From: Pseudoponticoccus marisrubri
GTDB taxonomy: Bacteria > Pseudomonadota > Alphaproteobacteria > Rhodobacterales > Rhodobacteraceae
Direction of reading: 5' to 3'
Assembly (NCBI RefSeq): GCF_001482405.1
Contig: NZ_LPXO01000003.1
Span: 186,001 to 250,000 of the forward strand
Length of the DNA: 64,000 bases
In this document: positions 15,180 through 23,365 of the stretch, piece after piece
Layout: every line of letters begins with the position of its first letter
How positions within the stretch are numbered: the first letter of the stretch is position 1
The notes under the pieces: model-generated
What the model was told of the DNA's origin: nothing
What the model saw: the letters and a program-made list of their open reading frames with translations, nothing else
Databases searched by the model: none
Position numbers and translations under genes: made by a program

Positions 15180-16028
15180 ATGCACGCGCGTCTGTCCCTG
15201 CCTGTCCTGCTGGCCCTGGCCGGCGCGCTGCCCGCCGCGGCCCAGCCCGAACGGGAATGGTCCTATGACCGCCATCTGGCGCAGGATATCTTCGAGACTG
15301 AGCTGGTGCTGAGCTACGGCGTGCCCGAGACCGACGCGGTGCAGGCCCGCGCCACCTGTGCCATCGGCGCGCAGGCGCCCTATGTCGCGCTGCGGCTGGC
15401 GATCGCCCCGGGACCGCGGGCCGAGGGTGCGGGCGTGCAGGTCACCATCCGGAATGCGCGCGGTGACAGCTATCTCTACCAGGCCGGGATCACGGGCGTC
15501 GGGGCCGAGGTCGGAATCACCGGCGTGGACCTGCCGCTGGCCACCGATGACCCGATCCTGGCGGAATTCACCGAGGCCGGGCCGCTCAGCTATGCCATCC
15601 CGGGCGCGGCCCCGGTGACGCTGCCGCTGGCCGGCATCGGCGACAAGGCGGCGCGGCTGGTCGAGGACTGCCGCGACATTGCCACGCTGACCCCCGATCC
15701 CCCCGCGCTGGACCCCGCCACCGCCGCCAGTGCGGCACTCTGCGACGTGGTGCAGAGCCTGCGTTCGGGCACCGGGGGCGCGCCGCAGCCGGTTCGCTTC
15801 ACCAATGTCAGCGACGGCTACCGCGTGCTGCTCTGGGTGGATTTCGAGGGCAATCTCACCGAGTATGCCGCGCTTCAGGCTGGCCTGAGTTATGACGTGA
15901 ACAGCTTTGTCGATCATGTCTGGCAGGTCACTGACGGGCCGGGCAATTGCGTGCAGGTCGTCACCTTGCAGCCAGGTGACAGCGCCGTCTCGCTCTCGGC
16001 GCCGCAACGGGTCTTCGAGCCGGAATGA
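15180..16028 (+). CDS. Secreted protein with C-terminal VHL-like beta domain
   Basis: A 282-residue protein with a signal peptide (about 1-22, ending AAA-Q) and a GGAGG site before ATG 15180. The N-terminal two thirds look like a beta-rich domain of no family I can name. Residues about 205-265 (RFTNVSDGYRVLLWVDFEG...YDVNSFVDHVWQVTDGPGNC) match the pattern of the von Hippel-Lindau beta domain known as a bacterial extracytoplasmic module: a N-x-S/T start, the LLWVDF strand, and the TFV.HPW.VTD-like ending. The overlap with the next ATG is four bases (ATGA). Confidence 0.65.
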   Translation: MHARLSLPVLLALAGALPAAAQPEREWSYDRHLAQDIFETELVLSYGVPETDAVQARATCAIGAQAPYVALRLAIAPGPRAEGAGVQVTIRNARGDSYLYQAGITGVGAEVGITGVDLPLATDDPILAEFTEAGPLSYAIPGAAPVTLPLAGIGDKAARLVEDCRDIATLTPDPPALDPATAASAALCDVVQSLRSGTGGAPQPVRFTNVSDGYRVLLWVDFEGNLTEYAALQAGLSYDVNSFVDHVWQVTDGPGNCVQVVTLQPGDSAVSLSAPQRVFEPE

Positions 16029-16459
16029 GCGGGGCACGCCTTGACCTTGCGCCGCGTGAGCTGGCCGATTTCCTCGGGCAGTGGGCGCTGTCGCGCGAGA
16101 TCCGCCATGATGACGGCAGCGCGGCGCGGTTCGACGGCTTGGCCGAATGGCGGCCCGAGGGGGACGGGGCGCTCTATGTCGAGCAGGGCACGCTGGAGAT
16201 GCCGGGGCAGGGGCGCTTTGCCGCCGAGCGGCGCTATCGCTGGGCTGCCGACCTCGCGGTGTTCTTCGAGGATGGCCGCTATTTCCACCAGGTGCCGGCG
16301 CGGGGCGGCACGGACACGCATTGGTGCGACCCCGACCGCTACGAGGTGTCCTATGATTTCGCGGACTGGCCGCGCTGGCAGGCGCGGTGGCGGGTGCGTG
16401 GCCCGCGCAAGGGCTATGTCATGGTCTCGTCCTACCGGCCGGCGGCGCTATCTGGATGA
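16025..16459 (+). CDS. DUF6314 family protein
   Basis: A 144-residue soluble protein rich in Trp and Arg, with FLGQWALSREIRHDDGS near the start and HWCDPDRYEVSYDF and PRKGYVMVSSYRP near the end. This is the DUF6314 layout, a lipocalin-like beta barrel family seen in proteobacteria and fungi. The start overlaps the upstream secreted-protein stop (ATGA), so translation is coupled. No signal peptide. Function not known; it could bind a small ligand. Confidence 0.75.
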   Translation: MSGARLDLAPRELADFLGQWALSREIRHDDGSAARFDGLAEWRPEGDGALYVEQGTLEMPGQGRFAAERRYRWAADLAVFFEDGRYFHQVPARGGTDTHWCDPDRYEVSYDFADWPRWQARWRVRGPRKGYVMVSSYRPAALSG

Positions 16460-16584
16460 CGGGTGCTTCCGTCGCGGAACGGTATACGGTGGTATTCTGC
16501 TAACGTGTTGAAAGTGCGACATCTTTCAGCTTTACACCGGGCCCGCCGCGGGGCAGGTATGACAGCGACCAAGGGGAGTGCCCG

Positions 16585-17883
16585 ATGCCGCCGATCCAGG
16601 ACCACCCGCTGCGCTTCAAGCTGGCCAACGAGCTGCATGCGCGCCCGTTCCCGTCGCTGACCACGCCCTGCCGGGCGGTGTACCTGGCGATCAAGCAGCC
16701 GCATGACGCAGCCTCGCGCGACCGGAGCAAGGACCTCGCGCATCTGATCGACCTGCTGGACCGGCACGGGGCGCAGCATCCGCGGCCCGGCGCCACGCAT
16801 TACTCGGGCGAGATCGGCCAGCATGTTCTGAAATGGGAACAGCATACCGAGTTCGTCACCTACACGGTGTTCCTGGGCGGGCTGGGCGAGCGGCCCTTCG
16901 ACCCGTCGGATTTCGACGTCTTTCCGGATGACTGGCTGGCCGAGGCGCCGGGCGTGCGGGTGACCTCGGCGATGATCCGCGTGGTGCCGCGCGGCGAGGA
17001 CGCGGAGATCGAGAAGACGGTCGAGAAATGGCTGGTGCCCGAAAGCCTTGCGGTCAGTGAGGTGATAGATGGCGACGCGGTGGTGGCGGGCGATTTTCGC
17101 ATCGACCCGGCCGGGCACCAGCGCTTCTGCGTCTTTGCCCGCGACGGGGTGGGCGAGCGGCGCGTCGGCCGCATCGTGCAGCGGCTCTGCGAGATCGAGA
17201 CCTACAAGGCCATGTCCATGCTGGGCTTTACCCGCGTGCGCGAGATCGGCCCGCGCATGGGCGAGATCGACACCGAGCTGACCGGGCTGATGCAGGCCAT
17301 GACCGAGCTGGGCGGACGCGAGGAGGACACGCTGACCGCGCTGCTGGCGGTCTCGGCCGAGCTGGAGAGCCTGTCGGCGCGCACCGCCTTCCGCCTCGGC
17401 GCCACGGGCGCCTACGAGGCGATCGTCAGCCAGCGTATCTCGGTCCTGCGCGAGGAGCGGTTCCTCGGCCGGCAGACCTTCAGCGAGTTCATGATGCGGC
17501 GCTACGATCCGGCCATGCGCACGGTCAAGAGCGCCGAGGCGCGGCTGGAGAGCATGACCCGCCGCGCCACGCGCGCCGCCGACCTGCTGCGCACCCGGGT
17601 CGAGGTGGGGCGTTCGGCGCAGAACCAGCAATTGCTGGAAAGCATGAACCAGCGCGCCGAGTTGCAGCTGCGCCTGCAGAAGACGGTCGAGGGGCTGTCG
17701 GTGGTGGCGATCAGCTATTACGCGGTGTCGCTGGCGGGCTACCTGCTCTACCCGCTGGGCCAGGCGGTGGGGCTGTCCAAGGAGATGCTGACCGCGCTTG
17801 TCACCGTGCCGGTGGTCTTCGCGGTCTGGAAGATCGTCCGCCGGATCCGCGAGGAGATGGACAAGAGCGGCCCGGAGCTCTGA
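16585..17883 (+). CDS. DUF3422 family protein
   Basis: A 432-residue protein starting PPIQDHPLRFKLANELHARPFP, the hallmark of DUF3422. A long helical central region (LTALLAVSAELESLSARTAFRLG...) leads to two C-terminal membrane helices (about 375-395 and 402-420) and a basic tail. The family is restricted largely to proteobacteria and has no known role. Its upstream region carries a TGAAAG-N8-CTTTCA inverted repeat (16509-16528), possibly an operator. Shine-Dalgarno AAGGGGAG precedes the ATG. Confidence 0.85.
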   Translation: MPPIQDHPLRFKLANELHARPFPSLTTPCRAVYLAIKQPHDAASRDRSKDLAHLIDLLDRHGAQHPRPGATHYSGEIGQHVLKWEQHTEFVTYTVFLGGLGERPFDPSDFDVFPDDWLAEAPGVRVTSAMIRVVPRGEDAEIEKTVEKWLVPESLAVSEVIDGDAVVAGDFRIDPAGHQRFCVFARDGVGERRVGRIVQRLCEIETYKAMSMLGFTRVREIGPRMGEIDTELTGLMQAMTELGGREEDTLTALLAVSAELESLSARTAFRLGATGAYEAIVSQRISVLREERFLGRQTFSEFMMRRYDPAMRTVKSAEARLESMTRRATRAADLLRTRVEVGRSAQNQQLLESMNQRAELQLRLQKTVEGLSVVAISYYAVSLAGYLLYPLGQAVGLSKEMLTALVTVPVVFAVWKIVRRIREEMDKSGPEL

Positions 17884-18011
17884 GCCCCGGCGGGCTGTCC
17901 CTGTCGGCGCAGGGCTGCGCCTGCGCAGGTCGGTTCGCGTTCAGGCCACGCAGGCCGTCAGGGGGCAGGCCCCCCGACACCCCCCGCGCGTGGTGCGCGA
18001 TGCGCGCGAGA

Positions 18012-19061
18012 TCACTCGGCGGGCTGAAGGGCCGCGGTGGTGCGGCGGCCCAGCACGGCCTGCAGCGCCAGCGCCCCGGCGGCCATGGCGATCAGCGCCA
18101 GCAGGGCAGCCAGCGACAGGCTGGCCACGCCGGACAGGCCCGCGCCCACCGTGCAGCCGCCGGCCAGCACCCCGCCCGTGCCCATCAGCACCGCACCCGC
18201 CATGTAGCGGCCGGTCTCGCGCGGCGCGGTGAAGCTCTGCCAGGCCAGGCGCCCTCCGGCCGCCGCCGACAGGAAGCTGCCGGCCAGCACACCGCCGATC
18301 AGCCCCACGCCGAACCCGGCGGGGATCGCGCTGGAGGCGAGGGTCCAGAAGAGCGTGTCGCTCCACGGCAGGGTGAAGGACAGGCTTTGCAGGGCGATGG
18401 GGTCGAAATCGTCGTAGAGGATCCAGCCCGTGCCGACCCAGCCCAAGGGCACCAGCGCGCCCAGCAGGGCCGCGCCCAGCAGCGTGATCGGGCGGGCGCC
18501 CGAGCGCGCGGCCACGGCCAGCGCGGCGATGGCAAGGAGCGCGGTCCAGGCCGCGGCGCCGCCGGGCAGGGCGGCGAGGCTGCTCATCTCGCCCAGCGGC
18601 AGCGTGGGGCCGGACAGGACGCTGCGCAGCGGCACCAGCACGCCCTTCATCGTGGCATGGGCGGTCACCGCGAAGACCAGCAGCACCATGAGGGCCCGCA
18701 GGTTGCCGGTGGCCGAGAGCACCGTCAGGCGCGAGACACAGCCCCGCGTCAGCACCATGCCCGCGCCGAAGAGCAGCCCGCCGATCACGATCGCCAGCAC
18801 CGGCAGGTCGGGCGCATGCAGGCGATGGGTGTCGAACGCGATCCAGCCCGCGGCGATGGCGGACTGCGTGCCCAGCAGCGCCACGGCCAGCGCGGTCAGC
18901 CAGACACCGCCGGCGGCGCGCCGGTCCGCCCCGACCAGCGCGCGACGCAGGCAGAAGCCGGTCCGTTCGGCCAGCGCGCCGAAGAGCAGGCCGAGCAGCA
19001 GGGCGAAAAAGACCGCCGCCTGCGGGGCGGTGAGGGAGTCGAAGCCGAGGGAAGCGTACAT
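18012..19061 (-). CDS. YeeE/YedE family sulfur-compound transporter
   Basis: A 349-residue membrane protein with about nine to ten helices. It carries the three cysteine motifs expected of the YeeE/TsuA thiosulfate transporter family: ERTGFCLRRA near residue 35, GMVLTRGCVSRL near 105, and GGCTVGAGLSG near 300. In studied members these Cys residues relay thiosulfate across the membrane. Given the large sulfate-assimilation operon 20 kb away, a role in thiosulfate or another sulfur species is reasonable but not shown. Confidence 0.85.
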   Translation of the reverse strand: MYASLGFDSLTAPQAAVFFALLLGLLFGALAERTGFCLRRALVGADRRAAGGVWLTALAVALLGTQSAIAAGWIAFDTHRLHAPDLPVLAIVIGGLLFGAGMVLTRGCVSRLTVLSATGNLRALMVLLVFAVTAHATMKGVLVPLRSVLSGPTLPLGEMSSLAALPGGAAAWTALLAIAALAVAARSGARPITLLGAALLGALVPLGWVGTGWILYDDFDPIALQSLSFTLPWSDTLFWTLASSAIPAGFGVGLIGGVLAGSFLSAAAGGRLAWQSFTAPRETGRYMAGAVLMGTGGVLAGGCTVGAGLSGVASLSLAALLALIAMAAGALALQAVLGRRTTAALQPAE

Positions 19062-19276
19062 GGCAATCTCCGCGCGCGTGGGATCCCGGGGATCTGGCGC
19101 AGGATCCCGGTGCTGGCAAGGGGTCGCTGGCGACCGGGGCGCCAGGCCGGGGGAACGCTGTTCTGCCGCAACCCGGCGGGACGAAACGCGGGTTCCCTTT
19201 GGCCGCGGTCAGGGCAAACGCAAGCGGGGGGCGCCGCAGCGCCCCCCGCAGGGTCGTCCCTTTCTGGTGCGCGGGC

Positions 19277-20281
19277 TCAGCGGCCGCGGATCCGCGGATC
19301 CAGCGCGTCGCGCAGCCCGTCGCCCAGGTAGTTGACCGACAGCACGGTGAGCGAGATCGCGATCCCGGGCAGCATGACGCGTTCGGGGAAGCGCTCCATC
19401 CGCTGCACCGCGTCGGCCAGCATCTTGCCCCAGGTCGGGAAATCCGACGGGAAGCCCACGCCGAGGAAGCTCAGCGCCGACTCGGTGATGATCGCGGTGG
19501 CCAGCCCCAGCGCGGCCGAGACCATGATGGGCGAGAGCACGTTGGGCAGCAGGTGGCGGCGGATGATCTTGCCGTCCTGCGTCCCGATCGAGCGCGCGGC
19601 GAGCACGAATTCCCGCTCCTTGATGGCCAGCACGTCGCCGCGCACGATGCGCGCCGTGGGCATCCACGAGGTGATGGCGATCACCGTCACGATCAGGATG
19701 AACATGCCGCCCTCGGGCCCGAAATTGGCGCGCAACGGTTGTCGGAACAGCGTCACCGCGACCAACAGCAAGGGCAGGATGGGCAGCGACAGGAACAGGT
19801 CGGTCATCCGCATCAGCGGGCCGTCCAGCCGCTTGAAATAACCGGCCGCCACGCCGATCGCCGTGCCGATCACGAGGCTGAGCACCATGGCCGCCCAGCC
19901 CACCGCCATCGAGGCGCGCCCGCCGGCCAACATCTGGGCGAGGTTGTCGCGGCCCAGCTGGTCCGAGCCCAGAGGCTTGGCCCAGCTGACCTTGGCATCG
20001 CCGTCCCAGAGCGCGGTGTAGATGGGGCGCATGTCCTTGTTGCGGATGTCGAGCTTCTGCGGGTCGACCGTCCAGATATAGGGGCCGATCAGCACCGCCA
20101 GCGTGATGAAGGCCAGGAAGCCCAGCCCGAACATCGCGCCCTTGTGCTTGGTGAACTGGTCCCAGACGTCGCGCCCGCGCGAGCGCGGCGGCTTGGACGG
20201 CTCGGTGTCCTGAAGCGCCTCGATGGCGGCGGGACCGGCCGTGCCGGCGACGATGGCATCGTCCTGCGGGCTGTCAGTCAT
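19277..20281 (-). CDS. Dipeptide/oligopeptide-type ABC permease (DppC/OppC family)
   Basis: A 334-residue BPD-type permease. A long cytoplasmic N-terminus, a first helix (about 54-72) and five C-terminal helices surround the EAA loop (ATAIITESALSFLGVGFP). It ends with the family-typical GLRDALDPRIRG. It pairs with the DppB-type permease just upstream, whose stop overlaps its start by 8 bases. The import substrate is set by the binding protein encoded at 21.4-23.1 kb. Confidence 0.93.
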   Translation of the reverse strand: MTDSPQDDAIVAGTAGPAAIEALQDTEPSKPPRSRGRDVWDQFTKHKGAMFGLGFLAFITLAVLIGPYIWTVDPQKLDIRNKDMRPIYTALWDGDAKVSWAKPLGSDQLGRDNLAQMLAGGRASMAVGWAAMVLSLVIGTAIGVAAGYFKRLDGPLMRMTDLFLSLPILPLLLVAVTLFRQPLRANFGPEGGMFILIVTVIAITSWMPTARIVRGDVLAIKEREFVLAARSIGTQDGKIIRRHLLPNVLSPIMVSAALGLATAIITESALSFLGVGFPSDFPTWGKMLADAVQRMERFPERVMLPGIAISLTVLSVNYLGDGLRDALDPRIRGR

Positions 20282-21281
20282 AGCGGATCCTGGGGTCGAG
20301 AACGCCGTAGAGGATGTCGGCGATCAGGTTGAAGAGCACGATGAGCACCGCGAAGATGAAGGTCAGCGTCATCACCATGGGCAGGTCGTTGGCAAAGAGC
20401 GCGGTCAGCAGCAGCTGGCCGATCCCGTTCACCTTGAACACGTTCTCGGTGATGATGGCGCCGCCGAAGATGGCCGGCACCCCCAGCGCGATCACGGTGA
20501 CCACCGGGATCATCGAGTTGCGCAGCACGTGGATGTTGACCACCACGGCCTCGGACAGGCCCTTGGCGCGGGCGGTGCGGACATAGTCCTGGCCCAGGTT
20601 GTCGAGCATCGAGGCGCGCATGTAGCGGCTCAGCTGGGCGGTGATCTGCAGCGCCAGCACCATGACCGGCATGATCATCTGCTGCAGCTGGATCTTGAAG
20701 CTGGCCCAGTCGTTCACGACATGGGTCGTGTCGTAGATCGAGGGGAACCAGCCCAGCTGGACCGAGAAGATCACGATCAGCAAAGGCCCGGTGAAGAAGG
20801 GCGGGATCGAAAAGCCGATCATCGTCACGAAGGTGCCGGCCTGGTCGAAGACCGAGTACTGGCGATAGGCGGAATAGATGCCGATGGGCAGGGCGATCAG
20901 GATGGCGACCACATAGGCCACGCCGACGACCCAGAGGGTCTGCGGAATGCGCTGGACGACGATGTCCATGACCGGCGAGCGGGTCTGCCACGAGATGACG
21001 CGCAGCTTGCCCTCTGAGAAGGAGGTGCCGAAGAGGTGGTCGAACAGCACCTGCGGTTCGATCCAGAAGACCTGGACCAGCCATTTCCAGTACTGGACGA
21101 GGGGCGGCTGACCGAGGCCGAGCGCCTCGCGCATCTTCTGCTTGACCTCGGCCGGAACCGTCAGCGGCACCTGCGCCATCGGGTCGCCGGGCGCCAGTTG
21201 CAGCAGCATGAAGACCACGAAGCTGATGAACAGAAGGGTCGGGATCGACAGGATGAGCCGTCGCGTGGCGTAGGTGAGCAT
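20274..21281 (-). CDS. Dipeptide/oligopeptide-type ABC permease (DppB/OppB family)
   Basis: A 335-residue permease: N-terminal helix (about 10-28) with the PGDPM motif, a periplasmic segment, then five helices and the EAA loop (RTARAKGLSEAVVVNIHVLRN). It ends LDPRIRYD. Second gene of the operon binding protein-DppB-DppC. Forms the membrane channel with the DppC-type subunit. Confidence 0.93.
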   Translation of the reverse strand: MLTYATRRLILSIPTLLFISFVVFMLLQLAPGDPMAQVPLTVPAEVKQKMREALGLGQPPLVQYWKWLVQVFWIEPQVLFDHLFGTSFSEGKLRVISWQTRSPVMDIVVQRIPQTLWVVGVAYVVAILIALPIGIYSAYRQYSVFDQAGTFVTMIGFSIPPFFTGPLLIVIFSVQLGWFPSIYDTTHVVNDWASFKIQLQQMIMPVMVLALQITAQLSRYMRASMLDNLGQDYVRTARAKGLSEAVVVNIHVLRNSMIPVVTVIALGVPAIFGGAIITENVFKVNGIGQLLLTALFANDLPMVMTLTFIFAVLIVLFNLIADILYGVLDPRIRYD

Positions 21282-21361
21282 CGAGGGTCCCGGGATCTGG
21301 GGTGGTATGGGGCAGGGCGGGTGAGGGCACCCACCCTGCGCATGGGTGTCGCGGGGCCGGT

Positions 21362-21387
21362 GTAACGGGGCGCTGGCGCCCCGTTAC
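21362..21387. promoter_or_regulatory. 12-bp stem-loop between binding-protein and permease genes
   Basis: GTAACGGGGCGC (21362-21373) pairs perfectly with GCGCCCCGTTAC (21376-21387) around TG. It lies 22 bases past the binding-protein stop and 81 before the permease start, with no T-tract. Hairpins in this position are known to protect the 3' end of binding-protein mRNA and so raise its amount relative to the permeases; that role here is inference. Confidence 0.7.
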
Positions 21388-21409
21388 GTCCTCCGCGCGC
21401 TGGCGTGGA

Positions 21410-23110
21410 TCACTCCTCGATCCGGTACCAGTCGGCCACGTTCCACAGCTCGCTGTCCCAGACGTTCAGGTCGACGCCGCCCAGCGTGTTGGAATGCGCC
21501 GAGAGACGGCCGCGATGCACCAGCGGGATCATCATGCCGCGCTCGAAGGCCATGCGCGACAGTTCCTTGCCGATGCGCGAGCGCTCTTCCATGTCGGCCG
21601 TGGCCGACAGTTCACGGTGCAGCGCGTCGTATTCCTCGTCGCAGAAGCGCGAGATGTTCTCGCCCTGCCACTGCGTCTCGGGGCGCGGGTTCTTGTCGCA
21701 CAGCCCGTTGCCCAGGTAGGCCTGCGGGTCGGTGCCGTTGAAGGTGTTGGCGTACATCTCGACATCGGCATAGAACTTCTGGAACGTGTCCGGGCTGCCC
21801 GGGTCGCCACCGAAGAAGACCGAGGAGTCGACATTGCGCAGCTCGACCTCGAAGCCGATCGATTCCCACCATTCCTTGATCAGCGCCTGGAAGTCCTGGC
21901 GCACGGCGTTGGTCGAGGTCTGGTAGACGATCGACAGCGGCACGCCGTCCTTCTCGCGGATTCCGTCGCCATCGGTGTCGACGATGCCCGCATCGTCCAG
22001 CATCTGCGCGGCGCCTTCGAGATCCTGCACGTCACAGCCCTCGACCTCGATGGCGAAGGCGGCAGGCGCCGGCACCCAGGAGCAGGACACGCGACCGGCC
22101 TGGCCATAGCCGATCTCGACCAGAAGCGGCCGGTCGATCGCCATCGACATGGCCTTGTAGACCGCCGGATCGCCGAGGAACGGGTGCGGGCGCACGACCG
22201 ACCGCTCGTCCGGGCCGAGTTCGGGGCTGGGATTGGTGTTGTTGAGCATGATGCGCTCGAGCAGCGGACCGAAGCCGGCCACCGGCACGCCCATGCCGCC
22301 CTCTTCCATCTCGGCGATGACGTCGGGGGCCAGCTGCAGGTTCCAGGCATAGTCGAACTCGCCCGTCTCCATCACCGCGCGGCCCGCGGCCGCCGCGTCA
22401 CCGCCGCCCTTGAAGGTCACGGTGGCAAAGGCCGGCTTGTCGGGATGGCGGAAATTCTCGTTCGCGGCCATGGTGATCACGTCGTTCGGCTTGAACTCGG
22501 TGACGGTGAACGGGCCGGTGCCGATCGGGTTGAAGTTCTCCTCGGTGCAGGTCGAGGCATTGGCGCCGAGGCAGTTCTCGAACTGCGCCTTCTGCAGGAT
22601 CGGGCTCTCGCCGCCCACGAAGGGACCGTAAGGGTTGGGCGTGGGGCCGTCGAAGGTGACGACGATGGTGCGCTCGTCAGGCGTCTCGACCGAGGTCACG
22701 CCCTCGAACTTGGTCACCTGCGCGCAGCCGCCCTCGGGATGGGTGCAGTATTCATAGGTGAACTTGACGTCCTCGGAGGTCAGCGGCGTGCCGTCGGACC
22801 ACAGGATGCCCTCGGACAGGGTCCAGGTGATCTGGGTCAGCTCCTCGTTGACGCCGCCATTGTTGACGGTGGGCACCTCGTCCACCAGCCAGGGCACCAG
22901 CTCGCCCGAGGAATTGTAGCGCGCCAGCGGCTCGATGATCATCGAGGCGGATTCGACGTCCTTGGTGCCGCCGGACAGGAAGGGGTTCAGGATCGAGGGC
23001 GCCTGCCAGTAGATGATCTTGACGTCGCCATCCGAGCCGCGCTCGGCAAAGGCGGCGGGCGCCAGGGCGACGGATGCGGCGGCCCCCAGCAGCAGGGTCT
23101 TGAGTTTCAT
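21410..23110 (-). CDS. ABC transporter substrate-binding protein, SBP_bac_5 family
   Basis: A 566-residue periplasmic binding protein of the peptide/nickel family. Signal peptide at about 1-22 (AFA-E). The mature part opens with IIYWQAPSILNPFLSGG and has the family block LSEGILWSDGTPLTSEDVKFTYEY. I set the start at MKLKTLLLG, 7 bases after GGAG; an upstream extension lacks a signal. First gene of the minus-strand operon with two permeases. The divergent ATPase gene at 23366 completes the transporter. Confidence 0.92.
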   Translation of the reverse strand: MKLKTLLLGAAASVALAPAAFAERGSDGDVKIIYWQAPSILNPFLSGGTKDVESASMIIEPLARYNSSGELVPWLVDEVPTVNNGGVNEELTQITWTLSEGILWSDGTPLTSEDVKFTYEYCTHPEGGCAQVTKFEGVTSVETPDERTIVVTFDGPTPNPYGPFVGGESPILQKAQFENCLGANASTCTEENFNPIGTGPFTVTEFKPNDVITMAANENFRHPDKPAFATVTFKGGGDAAAAGRAVMETGEFDYAWNLQLAPDVIAEMEEGGMGVPVAGFGPLLERIMLNNTNPSPELGPDERSVVRPHPFLGDPAVYKAMSMAIDRPLLVEIGYGQAGRVSCSWVPAPAAFAIEVEGCDVQDLEGAAQMLDDAGIVDTDGDGIREKDGVPLSIVYQTSTNAVRQDFQALIKEWWESIGFEVELRNVDSSVFFGGDPGSPDTFQKFYADVEMYANTFNGTDPQAYLGNGLCDKNPRPETQWQGENISRFCDEEYDALHRELSATADMEERSRIGKELSRMAFERGMMIPLVHRGRLSAHSNTLGGVDLNVWDSELWNVADWYRIEE

Positions 23111-23365
23111 GTCATACTCCATGTTGGGCGGGCGGGCTTCGGCGGCCCGCGCCTTCGTGGTTGTGGTGGGAAGAGTCATGCACTGCCCGTACCACCATGC
23201 AACCGCTGGACCGGACAACCGTCAAAAAACACCTCCGCACGGCTCCATCGAAACGAGTTGCTGCGCAAAATGCAAGCATTGCCTAAAGGAAGGGCCCGGC
23301 GAGGCTTTACACCGCGCATCCTGCCGCCCTAGCCTTGCAGCCCAGACCGCAGGGGAGACCACAGC

